In this document: positions 21,521 to 33,690 of the stretch, piece by piece | Layout of the letters: every line of letters begins with the position of its first letter | How positions within the stretch are numbered: the stretch's first letter is position 1 | Assembly: GCA_030035585.1 (NCBI GenBank) | Contig: CM057469.1 | Location: 21,632,501-21,696,500, forward strand | From: Dugong dugon | Taxonomy: Eukaryota > Chordata > Mammalia > Sirenia > Dugongidae | Reading direction: 5' to 3' | Length of the DNA: 64,000 nt | Position numbers and translations under genes: made by a program | The notes under the pieces: generated by a model | Database searches by the model: none | Told to the model about the DNA's origin: nothing | The model's input: the letters and a program-made list of their open reading frames with translations, nothing else

Positions 21521-21672
21521 GAGCACTGGTGGCACAGTGGCTAAGAGCTTGGCTGCCAGCCAAAAAGCTGGCAGTTCGAATCCACCAATTGCTCCTTGGA
21601 AACCCTATGGGGCAGTTCTGCTCTGTCCTATAGAGTCACTATGAGCCAGGTTTGTTTTTTTGTTTTGTTTTG
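21521..21672 (+). mobile_element. AfroSINE-type SINE, short subtype
   Basis: 'gagcactggtggcacagtgg', 'aaaagctggcagttcgaatc' and 'tcctatagagtcactatgag'. The 3' end is shortened and runs directly into a T/G-rich tail. Confidence 0.9.
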
Positions 21673-21948
21673 ACATGGTTGTGCTTTTAAAAAATATGAA
21701 GAAACTTAATTGCATCTTAAAAAAATAGATTAATAGATCTAAGTCAAAATTATTTTCTTTGCCAAAAAATAAGTTTGTTTTATAGGAATAGTCAATGAAG
21801 AAATTTGTTTTACCTAAACAATTTGAAGTTTTCCTTCTAATTTTTTATTATGAAAATAATAAAATGAAGTAATGCTAGTTTTTAAAACATTGACTACCTT
21901 CAAATTTAGATGTAACTCATTAAAATTCTATGTGCATAGAAGGTATAT
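21673..21948. other. Unassigned AT-rich sequence
   Basis: Nothing recognised. Confidence 0.5.
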
Positions 21949-22142
21949 GTTGTTGTTGTTAGCTGCCATCGTATTGATTATGACTCATGGAAAACCCATG
22001 TGTTTCAGAGTATAACTACTCCATCAGGTTTTCAAGGCTGTGACCTTTCAGAAGCGGATTACAGATCTGCCTTCTGAGGTGCCTATGGGTGAGTTTGAAC
22101 CACCAACCTTTTTGCTGATAGTTGAGCGCTTAAGTATTCCTA
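21949..22142 (-). mobile_element. AfroSINE-type SINE
   Basis: 'ttgttgttagctgccatcgt', 'catgtgtttcagagtataac', 'tctgccttctgaggtgccta' and 'gtttgaaccaccaaccttt'. The tail starts with (TTG)n as in the RTE. Confidence 0.87.
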
Positions 22143-24984
22143 CATAGTCTTAAGTGCTGCCCCTGAGGTCTGAGAGTGAATCAACTTGTAGAATTTATTC
22201 AGTCACCCAGCACGCTTCAGCATTACAAAATAGTTCCATCCCTTTTAGTATCTCAACACAGAAGCAACTTAAGCCATTCTCACTGTGAAAAGACACATTT
22301 AGAAAACTATTTTAAACTCTGAAAATGGCACATGCTCTGCCAGACGATGCTGGTGGCCCTTGGTGGACTTGAAATATAGCAGCTGAGATTGTTTTCTGTG
22401 CTCAGTGGCTTCCCTCTGCAGAGAAGGGCCCACTGCAGAGAACTCACGCCACAGTGTGTGATTTACGTTGGTGGCACTCTAAACACGCCACTTAGTTGCC
22501 ACTTTCCTTGCCTTTCAGAAATCATTCTTTGTTTCTAGAAGTGGTGCCAGCTTATACAATTTTCCTAAACAAGACACTGCTACATTCCTCAGAGCAGTTC
22601 TCCCAGGTCTGGTTTCTTTCAGGATATTGAGGAGTCTTCGAGGCATAGAAAATTTACCCCAAGCAAAGTGTTGGGCTCATTAGCGGTCAGCAACAGTCAG
22701 CTACTCATTGAGCTGTCAGTGGGATACAAGTCATTCTGACATAGCCATGGTGATCAAAAAGAATTTGTCAAATAATGGAATTTGTTAATGTGGTCTCAAG
22801 TTTTGAAAATTGTTGACATTTCAAGACTGGGGAGGAAGGAGAAAACAACAACCACATAGTGAGTGTCAACACCGTCAGACCTTGCTTTGCTGCACCAAAC
22901 CTGAGGTGCAACACAGCAAATCTGCTATGTACTCCCAGGTTGTAACTGATATCTAGATAGCCAGAAGGCCATAAGGCACCAGTAACTAATATGGATTGCT
23001 CCATTTCTATCATGTCCTTCTGATCAGAGCCTGAACACACATTAGCACATGGAAGGTAGCTTTTATTACTTACGTTAAGTGGGTAGTATACGACAGGGTA
23101 GCAGTTCCCCCAGCTCAAAAGCTGTCTGGGCAGAGATGATGACCTTTCTATGCACATCCCACTTTGTGTCATGGGTGAAAGACTTAAATGGACCAGTTAT
23201 ATGACATTCCGCACCCACCCCCCCAACTTGGGAAACTGTCCCAATCGATATAGATTCTTCCATGCCTGCCCTCCACCTGGCAATGTGGCTGAGGGACACA
23301 GTAGGTGCCTACCTTCTGCTGGTCTTCTCCTGGCCAGGCAGGTCCACTTAGGTGGGCTGTAAGCTTAATGCTATGCATGCTGCCCATTAACACTATAGCT
23401 GAGAAGACAGAGAAAAATCCCTCCCCTGGCTACTTTATACCCCCAGCCTATGTGACCAGTTACACGGATGATTTTCCTGCCTGACTACCAGAGGAGGAGG
23501 TGCTCAGATACCCTGGAGCCTCATCCAGGGTTGTATGTCTTTAACCCTGTCAACATTGAGACAAACCATTAGGGAAGACATGGCGGCCAAGCTTGTCTGA
23601 AGGACTGCCTCCTCACACATATAATCTCCCTCTCATGGAAAAATACTTACCACTAGCTCTGAGCAACGAAAGAGCACAGTTTAATTGCTCTGTAGTTATT
23701 AGTTAAGGTCAAGGTGTTAAGGACTTGAGTGAGCTCTCCTGTCTTTTTTATGGTCCTTATTATGAGAACAAATGGAAGCAATCATTGATGGTGAGTCCTC
23801 AATTACTAAAAATTTCACTATACTTTCATTTAAATTAAAGGAACATCTTGAATCCAAAAAAATATTTGAGTGAAGTATTTATTTTTTTAAAAATTCCCAG
23901 AATAAATCTCCCACATCTTCAACAGAGTAGAGTTTGGAGGTCCTATGGCAAAATTTGAATAAAACAATTATCTTCAGCCCACTCTAATTATAGAAAATAG
24001 TAATCAAACATTTTAGAAATGTTTTCAACAAGGTTAAAATAAAAATTATTTTCTGGGCAAGTCTGGGTTAAGCAGAAAGTGTAATTAGCATCATTTCCGA
24101 GTTTACTTCAAAATTAAAACTTCAATTTTATCCTGGAGCACTAGGCTAAGAAATAGTCTCAGACCAGGGCCAGGCTGTATGGCAAAAAATGTCATGATTG
24201 ATTATCAATACTTTTGTTGGGCATTGGAGTGGGGAGAGGCAGCACATATTTGTCATCCTAGCCATAACCTTTCTATCAAGTCAGAAGGAGAAGTGGAATC
24301 TTTAGACTAATAAACAATGCATTGACTAGACAACAGTGCCTCCCTCATGATCATTTTCTGCAAGCTAGTCCGTCATTGCAATTGTTCATCCTGAATTCTG
24401 ACCTGCCACCCCTCATTCCATCAAAATATCCAGGAGAGTTTAATACATCAGAATCCAAACTATCTCCAGACTCTACTCCCAGGGTCTCTTGAGGAGAATC
24501 AGTAAATATCATCCTTCTTCACTACACAGATTCTGAACAAATTGACAATTCAGACAAGGTGTAGCAGTTGGAGGCCAAATGATCATCTTACTGATAAAGG
24601 CTGAATTGGAAGATGCAGGTTAATGTGAGATTAAATGAACTTCCTAAACTGAACCCCAGAATTAGACAGGGTTAGCATACAGCCATACTCAACACTGGAC
24701 CAAGCCATGCTTGGACATAAAGGAGCTTGTCCATGCAAAACTTGGGGGGTGAAGGAGAAGGATGGTTCTCCCAAGAGGAAGAAACAAGGAACCAAACTGA
24801 ACATTTTTCCCAAATCTCCTAAGCAGATAACTCACTCCTGCCTCCCTGGAGCAGGGTGAGTAAAGGTCTGGGAAAAGGCAAGGTTGTGTCACACCAATGG
24901 AGCACCTTTGAACCTGAAGAGGAGACATCAGGAATGGGCAGCAGGATTTCCCCCCCAACAATACCCAAAATTCCTGTCGGCTTT
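22143..24984. other. Unassigned 2.8-kb stretch
   Basis: No SINE or RTE copy, the longest such gap upstream of the exon. About 22860-23660 is GC-richer and could be an old LTR or LINE leader. The 134-codon minus frame at 22768-23172 has no recognisable domain and no splice context, so I do not call it. Confidence 0.45.
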
Positions 24985-25725
24985 ATCTTCACGGTACATC
25001 CACAGCCCTCCGCTTCACTCTGTCTCCAGGACCTACAATCCGAGCCACCATCGTCTTTTGCCTAGGCCCTAGACTATTGCAGTGGTCTCCTAACTGGTCT
25101 CCTGTTGTGATTCTTGTCCCCCTGAAGTCCCTTCTGCACAAAACTGTCAGGACAATCCTTTTAAAGGGTAAATCAGATCACGGCCCATCTCTGCTCAATC
25201 CACCGGAGTTTTCCCATCACACTTGGAGTAAATCGCAACCCTTCACCATGCTCACTAGCCCTACATAACCTAGTTCTTTGTCAACCTCTTTGACCCTTTC
25301 TCCCACCTCCTCTACTTCACTCTCTAACCTTCACCACACTGACCTGCTGGCTGTTCTTCCAACACTCCAACGCCATTCCTGCCTTAATTCTTACACAATT
25401 TTTGATCCTTTCCTCTCTTGACACCTTGCCCCAAAAATCTTTGTGCAGCTAACCACTTCTTGATATTCACATCTCAGAGTGACAGCCTCAGAGAGGTCTT
25501 TCTGGTCACCAGTCTAAAGCAGCAGCCTTCCCCTTACTCTCTGCCCCTTCATCCTGTTTATTTCCCTCACACTCACTGTCTTTTTCATTTGCTTGTTTAC
25601 TTACTTGTTGACCATCCTCTCTCCTTTTAGAATGTAAGCCCCTTGAGAGCAGGTGTTTTGCCTGGTGGGCTTTTCAGCAGAGCTCATCAGGAATTTGCCT
25701 CTCCATAAATATCAATGGAATGAGG
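24985..25725 (+). mobile_element. L2 LINE 3' portion, ~740 bp
   Basis: 'ctattgcagtggtctcctaa', 'aaatcagatcacggcccatc', 'ccctacataacctagttctt', 'tcagagaggtctttctggtc' and 'gtaagccccttgagagcagg' occur in the order of the L2 3' coding end and UTR. The coding part is heavily decayed. Confidence 0.88.
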
Positions 25726-25974
25726 GATGATAAATGACCCAAAATCATCTGATGGATTATGTCCTGAATTTTGGTTCAAAAGCTATGTCTTCCGATTAAA
25801 AACTGACTGTGAAAGAATAAGTCCTAAGCTTTGCTGGTCTATCTAGAATTTACTGCCATAGACATCATGCCCCAGGATGTTTATAGACCAGAATCATTGA
25901 AGATATACTGAGGACTAGGCAAGAAAACTGAACTTTATGCTTCTTCCTGGGTGTTTTGCTTTTAAGAGTAGAAG
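25726..25974. other. Unassigned; no gene seen
   Basis: No feature recognised. Confidence 0.5.
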
Positions 25975-26220
25975 GGGCAATGGAGTGTAGTGATTAAGAG
26001 GGTAGACTGCAATCAGACTTCCTAGGCTTACTAGTTGTGTGCCCTGAGGCAAGCTACTTAAACTCCTTGTGTCTCAGTTTCCTCATCCATAAAATGGGAA
26101 TAATAATTTACCTACTTCTGAGAATTATTAAAACATTAAGTTAATAGAGTCAGTAAACCTCCTTAACATAGTGCCTGCACCTTAGCAAGCACTCAATACA
26201 TGTTGCTCAATTAAAGTGGT
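25975..26220 (+). mobile_element. MIR SINE, near full length
   Basis: 'agtgtagtgattaagagggt', 'ctagttgtgtgccctgaggc', 'cctcatccataaaatgggaa' and 'agcaagcactcaatacatgt'. Confidence 0.88.
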
Positions 26221-26280
26221 AGAAGTAGTTTTAGTATGATTACTATTTTGCCAGATGTCAAAGGGTAATATTTACCTTAT

Positions 26281-26483
26281 ACTAGTTGCTGTTCCAGACA
26301 ATTCCAACTCATGGTGACCCCATGTGTGCAGAGTAGAACTACTTCATAGGATTTTCTTGCCTGTGGCCTTTAGGAAGCAGATTGCCAGACTTTTCTTCTG
26401 AGGCACCTCTGGATGGGTTTGAACTGTCAGCCTTTCTGTTCATAGCCACATGCTTAACCATTTGTGCCAACCAGAGACCCCAA
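26281..26483 (-). mobile_element. AfroSINE-type SINE
   Basis: 'agttgctgttccagacaatt', 'catgtgtgcagagtagaact', 'ttgccagacttttcttctga' and 'aaccatttgtgccaaccaga'. Confidence 0.87.
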
Positions 26484-27000
26484 TGACTACCTAACACAAT
26501 ACAAATCTGTTCTTCCATTAGACCTTGTAAGTTCTCAGCAGTTTGTTTTCCAGCCATCCATCTTCCTGCTACGTGTTTTAGCTCTTTGAGAGCAGTGTCC
26601 GGGTCTTTTCATCAGTGGACTCCCTGCTTGTTTGTGCCCATTTTATATTGGTAAACTATCAAAAGGCAGGTGCATTGAGTTCTGCCTTCTTCTTTCTTCT
26701 TTTTTCTTCATCCTTTCTGAGGTTCTTTCTCCCCTGATTGTTCTTTCCTTTCTGGGCCAGTATTTGGAAATACTGGGCCCAGGAAAAGTGTGACTTTCTG
26801 TCACTGCAGATGTCCTGGTTGACAGGGATTGACAGGGTGACTGCGTAGGAGTGAGGAAGAGGAGGACACTAGGGAACTGTCACTCTTACCTTCCCTTCTT
26901 CTGGGAGGAGTGGGGTCTCAGTCCAGACTGACTTTTCATACTAAGACTGTAGCCACTGCTCTCTGCCCTCCAGCATATATCTCCCTTTCCCTTCCATCCA
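26484..27000. other. Unassigned; no gene seen
   Basis: Pyrimidine-rich in places (26690-26760); no gene recognised. Confidence 0.5.
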
Positions 27001-27300
27001 GGGGGCAGTGGTGGTTCCGTGGTAGAATTCTCTCATCTTCCATGCAAGAGACCCATGCAGGAGATTCCCGGCCAGTGCACCTCAGACACAGCCACCACCT
27101 GTCTCTCACTGGAGGCTTTTGTGTTGTTATGATGCTTAATAGGTTTCAGTGGACCTTCCAGAGTAGGAAGAAAGACCTGGTGGTCTACTTCCAAAAACTC
27201 TATGGATCACAAAGGTCTGATCTGCAACTGATCATGAGGATGGTGCAGGACTGGGCAGTGTTTGTTCCATTTTGCACAAGGTCACCATGAGTCACATAGA
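27001..27300 (+). mobile_element. tRNA-Gly-headed SINE with RTE-like body
   Basis: 'gggcagtggtggttccgtgg', 'tagaattctctcatcttcc' (anticodon-loop insertion), 'gattcccggccagtgcacct', 'atgatgcttaataggtttca' and 'gtcaccatgagtcacat'. A 126-codon frame crosses it but is SINE-derived. Confidence 0.88.
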
Positions 27301-27355
27301 CCCAAAGCGTGCTTGTGGCAAACCTTCTAGGATAAGACTAGGGCCTAATCTAGTG

Positions 27356-27560
27356 TTGTGAAAGCACATGAGATCTGAGCTCAGACAAACCTGAGTTCAA
27401 ATCCCAACTCTGTGGCATTCTCTCTAACTCAGTAACACCTGGCTTCTGGGAGCCTTACTCTCTTTATCGTTAAAATTGAGGTAATACCATCTCACAGTTT
27501 GCTTTTTGATGATGATATGTAGTCATATCTGTGAAAGTACTTTTCAACTGTAATATGCAA
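27356..27560 (+). mobile_element. MIR SINE
   Basis: 'gagttcaaatcccaactctg', 'ctaactcagtaacacctggc' and 'gttaaaattgaggtaatacc' fit MIR. Confidence 0.8.
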
Positions 27561-27666
27561 ACAAAATAATGGCTACAATGATAATACTTCTACTGCCATG
27601 CTGCCTCTCTCCAAAAAGAAAACCGTAGCTGTTGTTCACTTAATATATTACGCTTAGTCCACGCTT

Positions 27667-27826
27667 TGGAGCCCTGGTGGTGCAGTGGTTACGAGCTCTA
27701 CTGCTAACCAAAAGTTTCGCAGTTCAAATCCACCAGCCACTCTTTGGAAACCCTATGGGGCAGTTCTGCTCTGTCCTATAGGGTTGCTATGAGTTGGAAT
27801 CAATTCGACGGCAAAGGTTTGGTAGT
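27667..27826 (+). mobile_element. AfroSINE-type SINE, short subtype, near consensus
   Basis: 'ttggagccctggtggtgcag', 'aaccctatggggcagttctg' and 'gctatgagttggaatcaatt'. Imperfect TSD: tagtccacgctttg (27656-27669) and tagtccatcgtttg (about 27823-27836). Confidence 0.92.
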
Positions 27827-27836
27827 CCATCGTTTG

Positions 27837-28462
27837 TAGATTTATGCAAACAGAGATCTGCTACCAAATTTCCCATCATGTTCTCTGCTGCGGCTGTCTC
27901 TGAAAGTGCATTTACGAATTAATGCTAATGAAACATCTGATGCCAAAAGTAATCGAGTATTCAAAAACTGAAAGAAACGTATCAACAGGACACGGGAGAC
28001 AGTTACAGGGGCTCCCACTGGTAGTATATGCAACAGCTTAAGCCCCACAGCGGATAACGACAATAACAGATTTTAACACTTCATTAAAAAGAAAACGAAT
28101 CTGTAAGTCCATATGAATACACTAAAATAAAAATCACCAAAAGGATCAGGGGGGAAGAGAAGCTTTTCCTTACAGAATAATGCCAACTAATATAGAAGAA
28201 ATGATAGAAAACTACCAGTTTGCACGCACCACAGTAAAAGTAGCTTTACTCAAGAATCATGAATGGATGCCAAAACGTTAGGTAAAATCATTGGTTACCG
28301 TCTGAGGGTCCCTCTGCCCACATTAATTATAGAGAGGATAAAGGTGCTTTCAATGGAGAAATCGAGGAGACACCACTTGACCAAATGACCAAACCTGGCA
28401 TCACCAGTCATGGAACAAACCAACATTATGTGCCACGAGATGCGGCCCAACATTACCTATTC
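27837..28462 (+). mobile_element. Ancient repeat (probably old L1 3' end), left part
   Basis: 'gatagaaaactaccagtttg', 'actcaagaatcatgaatgga', 'agacaccacttgaccaaatg' and 'gcatcaccagtcatggaac' look like an old mammalian repeat that continues at 35627 with 'aacaactggcctggggtctt'. The SINE and L1 lie between. Family by eye only. Confidence 0.5.
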
Positions 28463-28473
28463 AGTGTTCCTGA

Positions 28474-28645
28474 AGGAGCCTTGGTGGCACAGTGGTTAAG
28501 GCACTCGGCTTTAAAGATCAGAGGTTCTGAACCCACCAGCTGCTCTGAGGGAGAAAGATGTGGCAATCTACTTCTGTAAAGATTTACAACCTTAGAAACC
28601 CTACAGGGTTGCCACGAGTCAGAATCAGCTCCACGGCAGTGAGTT
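28474..28645 (+). mobile_element. AfroSINE-type SINE, host of the 7-kb L1
   Basis: 'aggagccttggtggcacagt', 'gaaagatgtggcaatctact' and 'ccacggcagtgagtt', with the L1 entering at the SINE tail. The SINE's own TSD agtgttcctga is at 28463-28473, and its partner is displaced to 35616-35626 by the L1. Confidence 0.9.
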
Positions 28646-29817
28646 GTTTTTGTTTTGGTTTTTTTTTTTAATTGTACTTCAGGTGAAAGCTTACAGAACA
28701 AATAGTTTCTCATGAAACAGTAGTACACATATTGTTTTATGACATTGGTTAACAACCCCACAACATGACAACCGTGTAACTTCTCAACTTTTTTTTTTGG
28801 TGAAAATACACATAGCCAAAGATACACCATTTCAAAAATTTCTACATGCACAGTTCAGTGACCCTGACTATGCTCTTCCAATTGTGCTGCTATTCTCACT
28901 TAAGATCAAGGCTTACATACAGAACAAAATCATTTCTCATTTAACAGTCACTACACATGTTGCCCTATGACAATGGTTAACAATCTCATAACACATCGTC
29001 AATATCCTTACTCAACCTTGGGTTCCCTATCACCAGCTTCCTTGTCCCCTTCTGCCTTCTGGCCCTTGTCACTGGACTCCTGTACCTCATTAGTCCCATC
29101 TGGTTTTACAGGGCTATCCACTCCCAGGCTGAATGGCGAACCTCGGAGATGACTTCACCACTGAGCTAAAAGGGTGTCTGGGGGCCATACTCTCGGGGTT
29201 TCTCCAGTCTCCTTTAGGCCAGTAAATCTGGTCTTTTTTTTTTTTTTTGTGAATTAGAATTATGTTCTACATCCTTCTCCAGCTCCGTCCAGAACCCTCT
29301 GTTGTGATCCTGGTCAGAGCCGTCAGTGGTGGTAGCCGGGCACCATCTAGCTGTACTAGACTCAGTCCGGACCATTAGTCCTTCAGACTAATCTTTTCCT
29401 TGTATCCTGTTCTCTTCATTCTCCCTTGCTCCCGAAGGGATGAGACCAGTGGAGTATCTTAGATGGCCCCTCACAGGCTTTTAAGACCCCAGACACAACT
29501 CACCAAGGTAGAAAGTAAAACATTGTCTTTATAAATTGTGTTATGCCAATTGAGCTAGATGTTCGCCGAGACCATGGTCCCCACAGCCCTCTGCCCAGGA
29601 ATTCAGTCCCTCAGGGAGTTTGGATGTGTCTATGGGGCTTCCATGACCTTTCCTTGTACAGGTTGTGCTAGTTTCCCCTGTATTGTGTACTGTCTCACCC
29701 TTCACCCAAGATACCACTTATCTATTGCCTATTTAGTATTCCCCCCCACCGACACCTCCCATCCCTGGTAACCAACAAAAATTGTTACATTTTGTGTGTG
29801 AACTTTTTCATGGATTT

Positions 29818-32170
29818 TTACAGTAGAGGTCTCATACAATATTTGTCCTTTTGTGATTGACTTATTTCACTCAGCATAATGCCCTCCAATTTCATCCATA
29901 TTATGAGATGCTTCACAAATTCATCATTGTTCTTTCTCGTTGCATAGTACTCCATTGTGTGTATGTACCATAGTGTGTTTATCCATTCATCTGTTGATGG
30001 GCATCTAGGTTGTTTCCATCGTTTTGCTATTGTGAACAATGCTGCCATGAACATAGGTGTGCATATGTCTATTCGAGTGACGACTCTTATTTCTCTAGGA
30101 TATATTCCTAGGAGTGGGATTGCTGGATCGAATGGTATGTCTATTTCTAGCTTTCTGAGGAAGCGCCATATCATTTTCCAAAATGGTTGTATCATTTTGC
30201 ATTCCCACCAGCAGTGCATAAGAGTTCTGATCTCCCCACAGCCCCCACAACGTTTGTTATTTCCAGTGTTTTTGATTAGTGCCAGTAATGCTGGGGTGAG
30301 ATGGTATCTCATGCCCTTTATTATGTTGAGAAATTTCCCTTCTATACATATTTTATTGAGAGTTTTTATTAGGAATGGGTGTTGGACTTTGTCAAATGCC
30401 TTTTCTGCATCCATTGAGTTGATCATGTGATTCTTTTCTTTCCTTTTATTTATGTGGTGGATTACGTTGATTGATTTTCTAATGTTGAACCATCCTTGCA
30501 TACCTGGTATGAATCCTACTTGGTCGTGCTGTATTATTTTTTTGATCTGATGCTGAATTCTATTGGCTAGAATTTTGTTCAGAATTTTTGCATCTATATT
30601 CATGAGAGATATTGGTCTGTAATTTTCTTTATTTGTGACGTCTTTGCCTGGTTTTGGTGGTATCAGCGTTATGCTGGCTTCATAGAATGAATTTGGAAGT
30701 GTTGCTCCCTCTTCTGTGCTCTGAAATAGCTTGAGTAGTACTGGTACAACCTCTTCTGTAAATGTTTTATAGAATTCTCCAGTGAAGCCATCTGGGCCAG
30801 GGGTTTTTTTGTTGGGAGCTTTTTTTTATTACCTTTTCAATCTCTTCTCTTGTTATGGGTCTGTTCAGATTTTCAACATGACTTTATTGTAGTTTGGGTA
30901 GGCCGTGTGTTTCTAGAAATGTATCCATTTCCTCTAGGTTTTCAAATTTGTTGGCATATAGTTTTTCATAATATTCTGTTATAATCCTTTTTATTTCAGT
31001 TGGGTCTGTTGTAATGTCCCCCATTTAATTTCTTATTTGGGCTATTTGTGTCCTCTCCTGTTTTTCTTTTGTCAGTCTGGCCAGTGGTTTGTCGATTTTG
31101 TTGATTCTTTCAGAGAACCAGCTTTTGGTTTTGTTGATGCTTTCTATTGTTTTTCTGTTCTCTATTTCATTGATTTCTGCTCTGATCTTTACTATTTCCT
31201 TTCTTCCGGTGGTTGTGGGCTTTTTTTGCTGTTCTCTTTCTATTTGTTTGAGTTCTGTAATGTTTTGATTTTGTCCCTTTCTTCTTTTTTGATATGTGCA
31301 TCTATTGCTATAAATTGTCCTCTGAGGACTGCCTTTGGTGTATCCCAAAGGTTTTCATATGATGTGTTTTCATTCTCATTTGATTCTAGGAATTTTTTGA
31401 CTCCATCTCTGATTTCTTCTATTACCCACTGATGTGTAAGCAGGGTATTATTCAGTTTCCTTGTAATTGATTTTTTTCCCTTGCTCTTTCTGTTGTTAAT
31501 TTCTACCTTGATGGAATTGTGGTCAGAGAAGATACTTTGAATTATCTCAACGTTTTGGATCTTGTTGAGGACTGCTCTGTGGCCTAAGATGTGGTCTATT
31601 CTGGAGAACGTTCCATGTGCATTGGAAAAGAATGTGTACTTTGCAGCAGTTGGATGGAGAGTTCTGTATATGTCTATAAGGTCAAGTTGGCTGATTGTGC
31701 CCTTTAGGTCTTCTGTATCTTTGCTGAGTTTCTTCTTAGTTGTTCTGTCCTTTACTGAGAGTGGTGTGTTGAAGTCTCCTAGTATTATTGTGGAACTGTC
31801 AATTTCTCTTTTCAGTGTTGTTAGAGTTCATTTTGTGTATTTTGGAGCCCTGTCATTGGGTGTGTAGATGTTTATTATGGTCATGTCTTCATGCTGGATC
31901 ATCCCCTTAATCATTATATAGTGTCCTTCTTTGTCTTTTATGGTAGATTTCGTTTTAAAGTCTATTTTATCTGAGTTTACAATTGCCACTCCTGCTCTTT
32001 TTTTGGTAGTTGTTAGCTTGATATATTTTTTTCCAACCTTTGACTTTTAATAAATTCACATCTTTGTTTCTAAGGTGTGTCTCTTGTAGACAGCATATTG
32101 ATGGATCCTGTTTTCTTATCCATTCTGTCAGTCTCCGTCTCTTTATGGGTGCATTGAGTCCATTTACATT
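29818..32170 (-). pseudogene. L1 ORF2 remnant (endonuclease and partial reverse transcriptase)
   Basis: Codes, in pieces, for the L1 endonuclease/RT protein that nicks target DNA and copies L1 RNA. Reading -, the endonuclease region starts near 32165 (LNAPIKRRRLTEW, CCLQETHL) and is broken by several stops. A linker piece at 31025-31348 contains INEIENRKTIESINKTKSWF. The piece at 29818-30603 holds [18 protein letters not shown] and [15 protein letters not shown] (RT motif A), then jumps at about 30310 straight to the C-terminal Cys-rich region ([13 protein letters not shown]) and [10 protein letters not shown]. The palm YADD box and thumb are missing between them, a deletion of roughly 1.2-1.3 kb relative to a normal L1. 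Confidence 0.9.
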
Positions 32171-32667
32171 CAGTGTAATTATTGATAGATGTGTTTGTTG
32201 CTGTCATTTTGTAGTGCTTTTTATTGTGGTACTGATGTTTTCTTTGTTCTTCTTACTCTCTTGTGCTGAGTTACTTTTGTATGTGGATTTTTTTTTTCAT
32301 TTCTTTTGTTTATATAGGTTTTGTTTTTGCTGAGACTATGCTTTTCCTCTTTTTTTATGAGTATGTTTGTTAGCTTTCTTTGTGGTTACCATGAATTTTA
32401 CCCTTATCTTTCTAAGTTTGAAGCAGTCTACCATTACTTGGTATTGCCTTGCCTTCCTCTCCATGAGAAGACTCTATACCTTTGCCATTTATTCCCTCTT
32501 TTATTGTTTTGATGTTGTTGTCATTTAGTGATTAACTGCTCTGATTCCCTGTTGTATTTCTTTTGGTTTTGGATAGTCCTCAAGAGTTCATTTCCTAGAT
32601 TGGCATCTGGCTGATACAATCCTGCGTCCTAGATTCTGCCTGTGAGCTGAAGTTGTTTGTCCTCAGA

Positions 32668-33690
32668 TCAAAGAACTCCCTTTAATAATTCTTGTAAGTT
32701 TGGTTTGACTTTTACATATTCCCTTAATTTCTGTTTATCTGGAAATGACCTAATTTCACCGTCAAATTTGAACGAGAGTTTTGCAGGATATATTATTCTT
32801 GGCTGGTAATCTTTTTCTTTCAAGATTTTGTATATGTCATCCCATTGCCTTCTTGCCTGCATGGTTTCTGTCGAATAATCTGAGCTTAGTCTGATTGTTT
32901 CTCCAGTGTATGTGACTTCTTGTTTTTCACGAGCTGCTCTCAGGATTCTTTGTTTGTCTTTGGTTTTGGCGAGTGTGATTATGGTATGCCTTGGTGATTT
33001 TCTTTTGGGGTCTATCCTAAATGGGGTTCATTGAGCTTGTTGGATGGCCAGCTTTTCATCTTTCATGATATTGGGGAAGTTTTCTGTCAGCAGTTCTTCA
33101 ATGATCCTCTCTGTGTTTTCTGTTTTCTCCCCCTGTTCTGGAATTCCAATCACTCTCAAATTTTTGCTTTTGATTGTATCCCACATAACTCTCAGTGTCT
33201 CTTCATTTTTCTATGTTCTTTTTTTCTGAATTTTCCTGAAACAGAGTTGTATCCAAGTGTTTGCCTTCAATTCCACTGATCCTGTCTTCCATCGTTTCAG
33301 ATCTGCTTCTCAGCCCTTCTATGACACCGTCCATTTCTGAAATCTTGCTGTTTATCTTTTGGATTTCTAATTGTTGTCTTTGTATAATTTCTAGTTGTGA
33401 ATTTATTTTGGCATTTTGTTCCTGCGTTATTTTCCTGGATTCTTCAAATTTTTTGTCGGTATTTTCCATAAATTTGTCTATTTTTTCCCCATGTTAGTCA
33501 GCTTTTGCCTCAGCTCTTGGAGAATTCTGAGTATTAGAGATTTTAATTCCCTATCAGGTAGTTCTAGTGAATTTTCTTCCACTGGAAAGTCATTTGGTGT
33601 TTTATTTTGGACCCCTACTGGAACCATCCTGTCTTGTTTTTGTAAATGTTTTGATATTTTCTGCTGTCTTCGGGGCATTCAGTAGTTATT
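32668..33690 (-). pseudogene. L1 ORF1 remnant (RNA-binding chaperone)
   Basis: ORF1 encodes the trimeric nucleic-acid chaperone of the L1 RNP. Three pieces in different frames follow the normal order: N-terminus at 33478-33678 (MPRRQQKISKHLQKQ), coiled coil at 33203-33469 (KKFEESRKITQEQNAKINSQ, then repeated I/L heptads) and C-terminal domain at 32668-32862 (QARRQWDDIYKILKEK, IIYPAKLSF). Frameshifts separate the pieces and the RRM-like middle is decayed. About 0.5 kb separates ORF1 from recognisable ORF2, longer than in human L1. Confidence 0.88.

Noticed and set aside
22768-23172. 134-codon minus-strand gene
   Set aside because: No recognisable domain, signal or splice context; composition is like the surrounding non-coding DNA.
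29957-30430. 157-codon + strand frame
   Set aside because: Antisense shadow of L1 ORF2.
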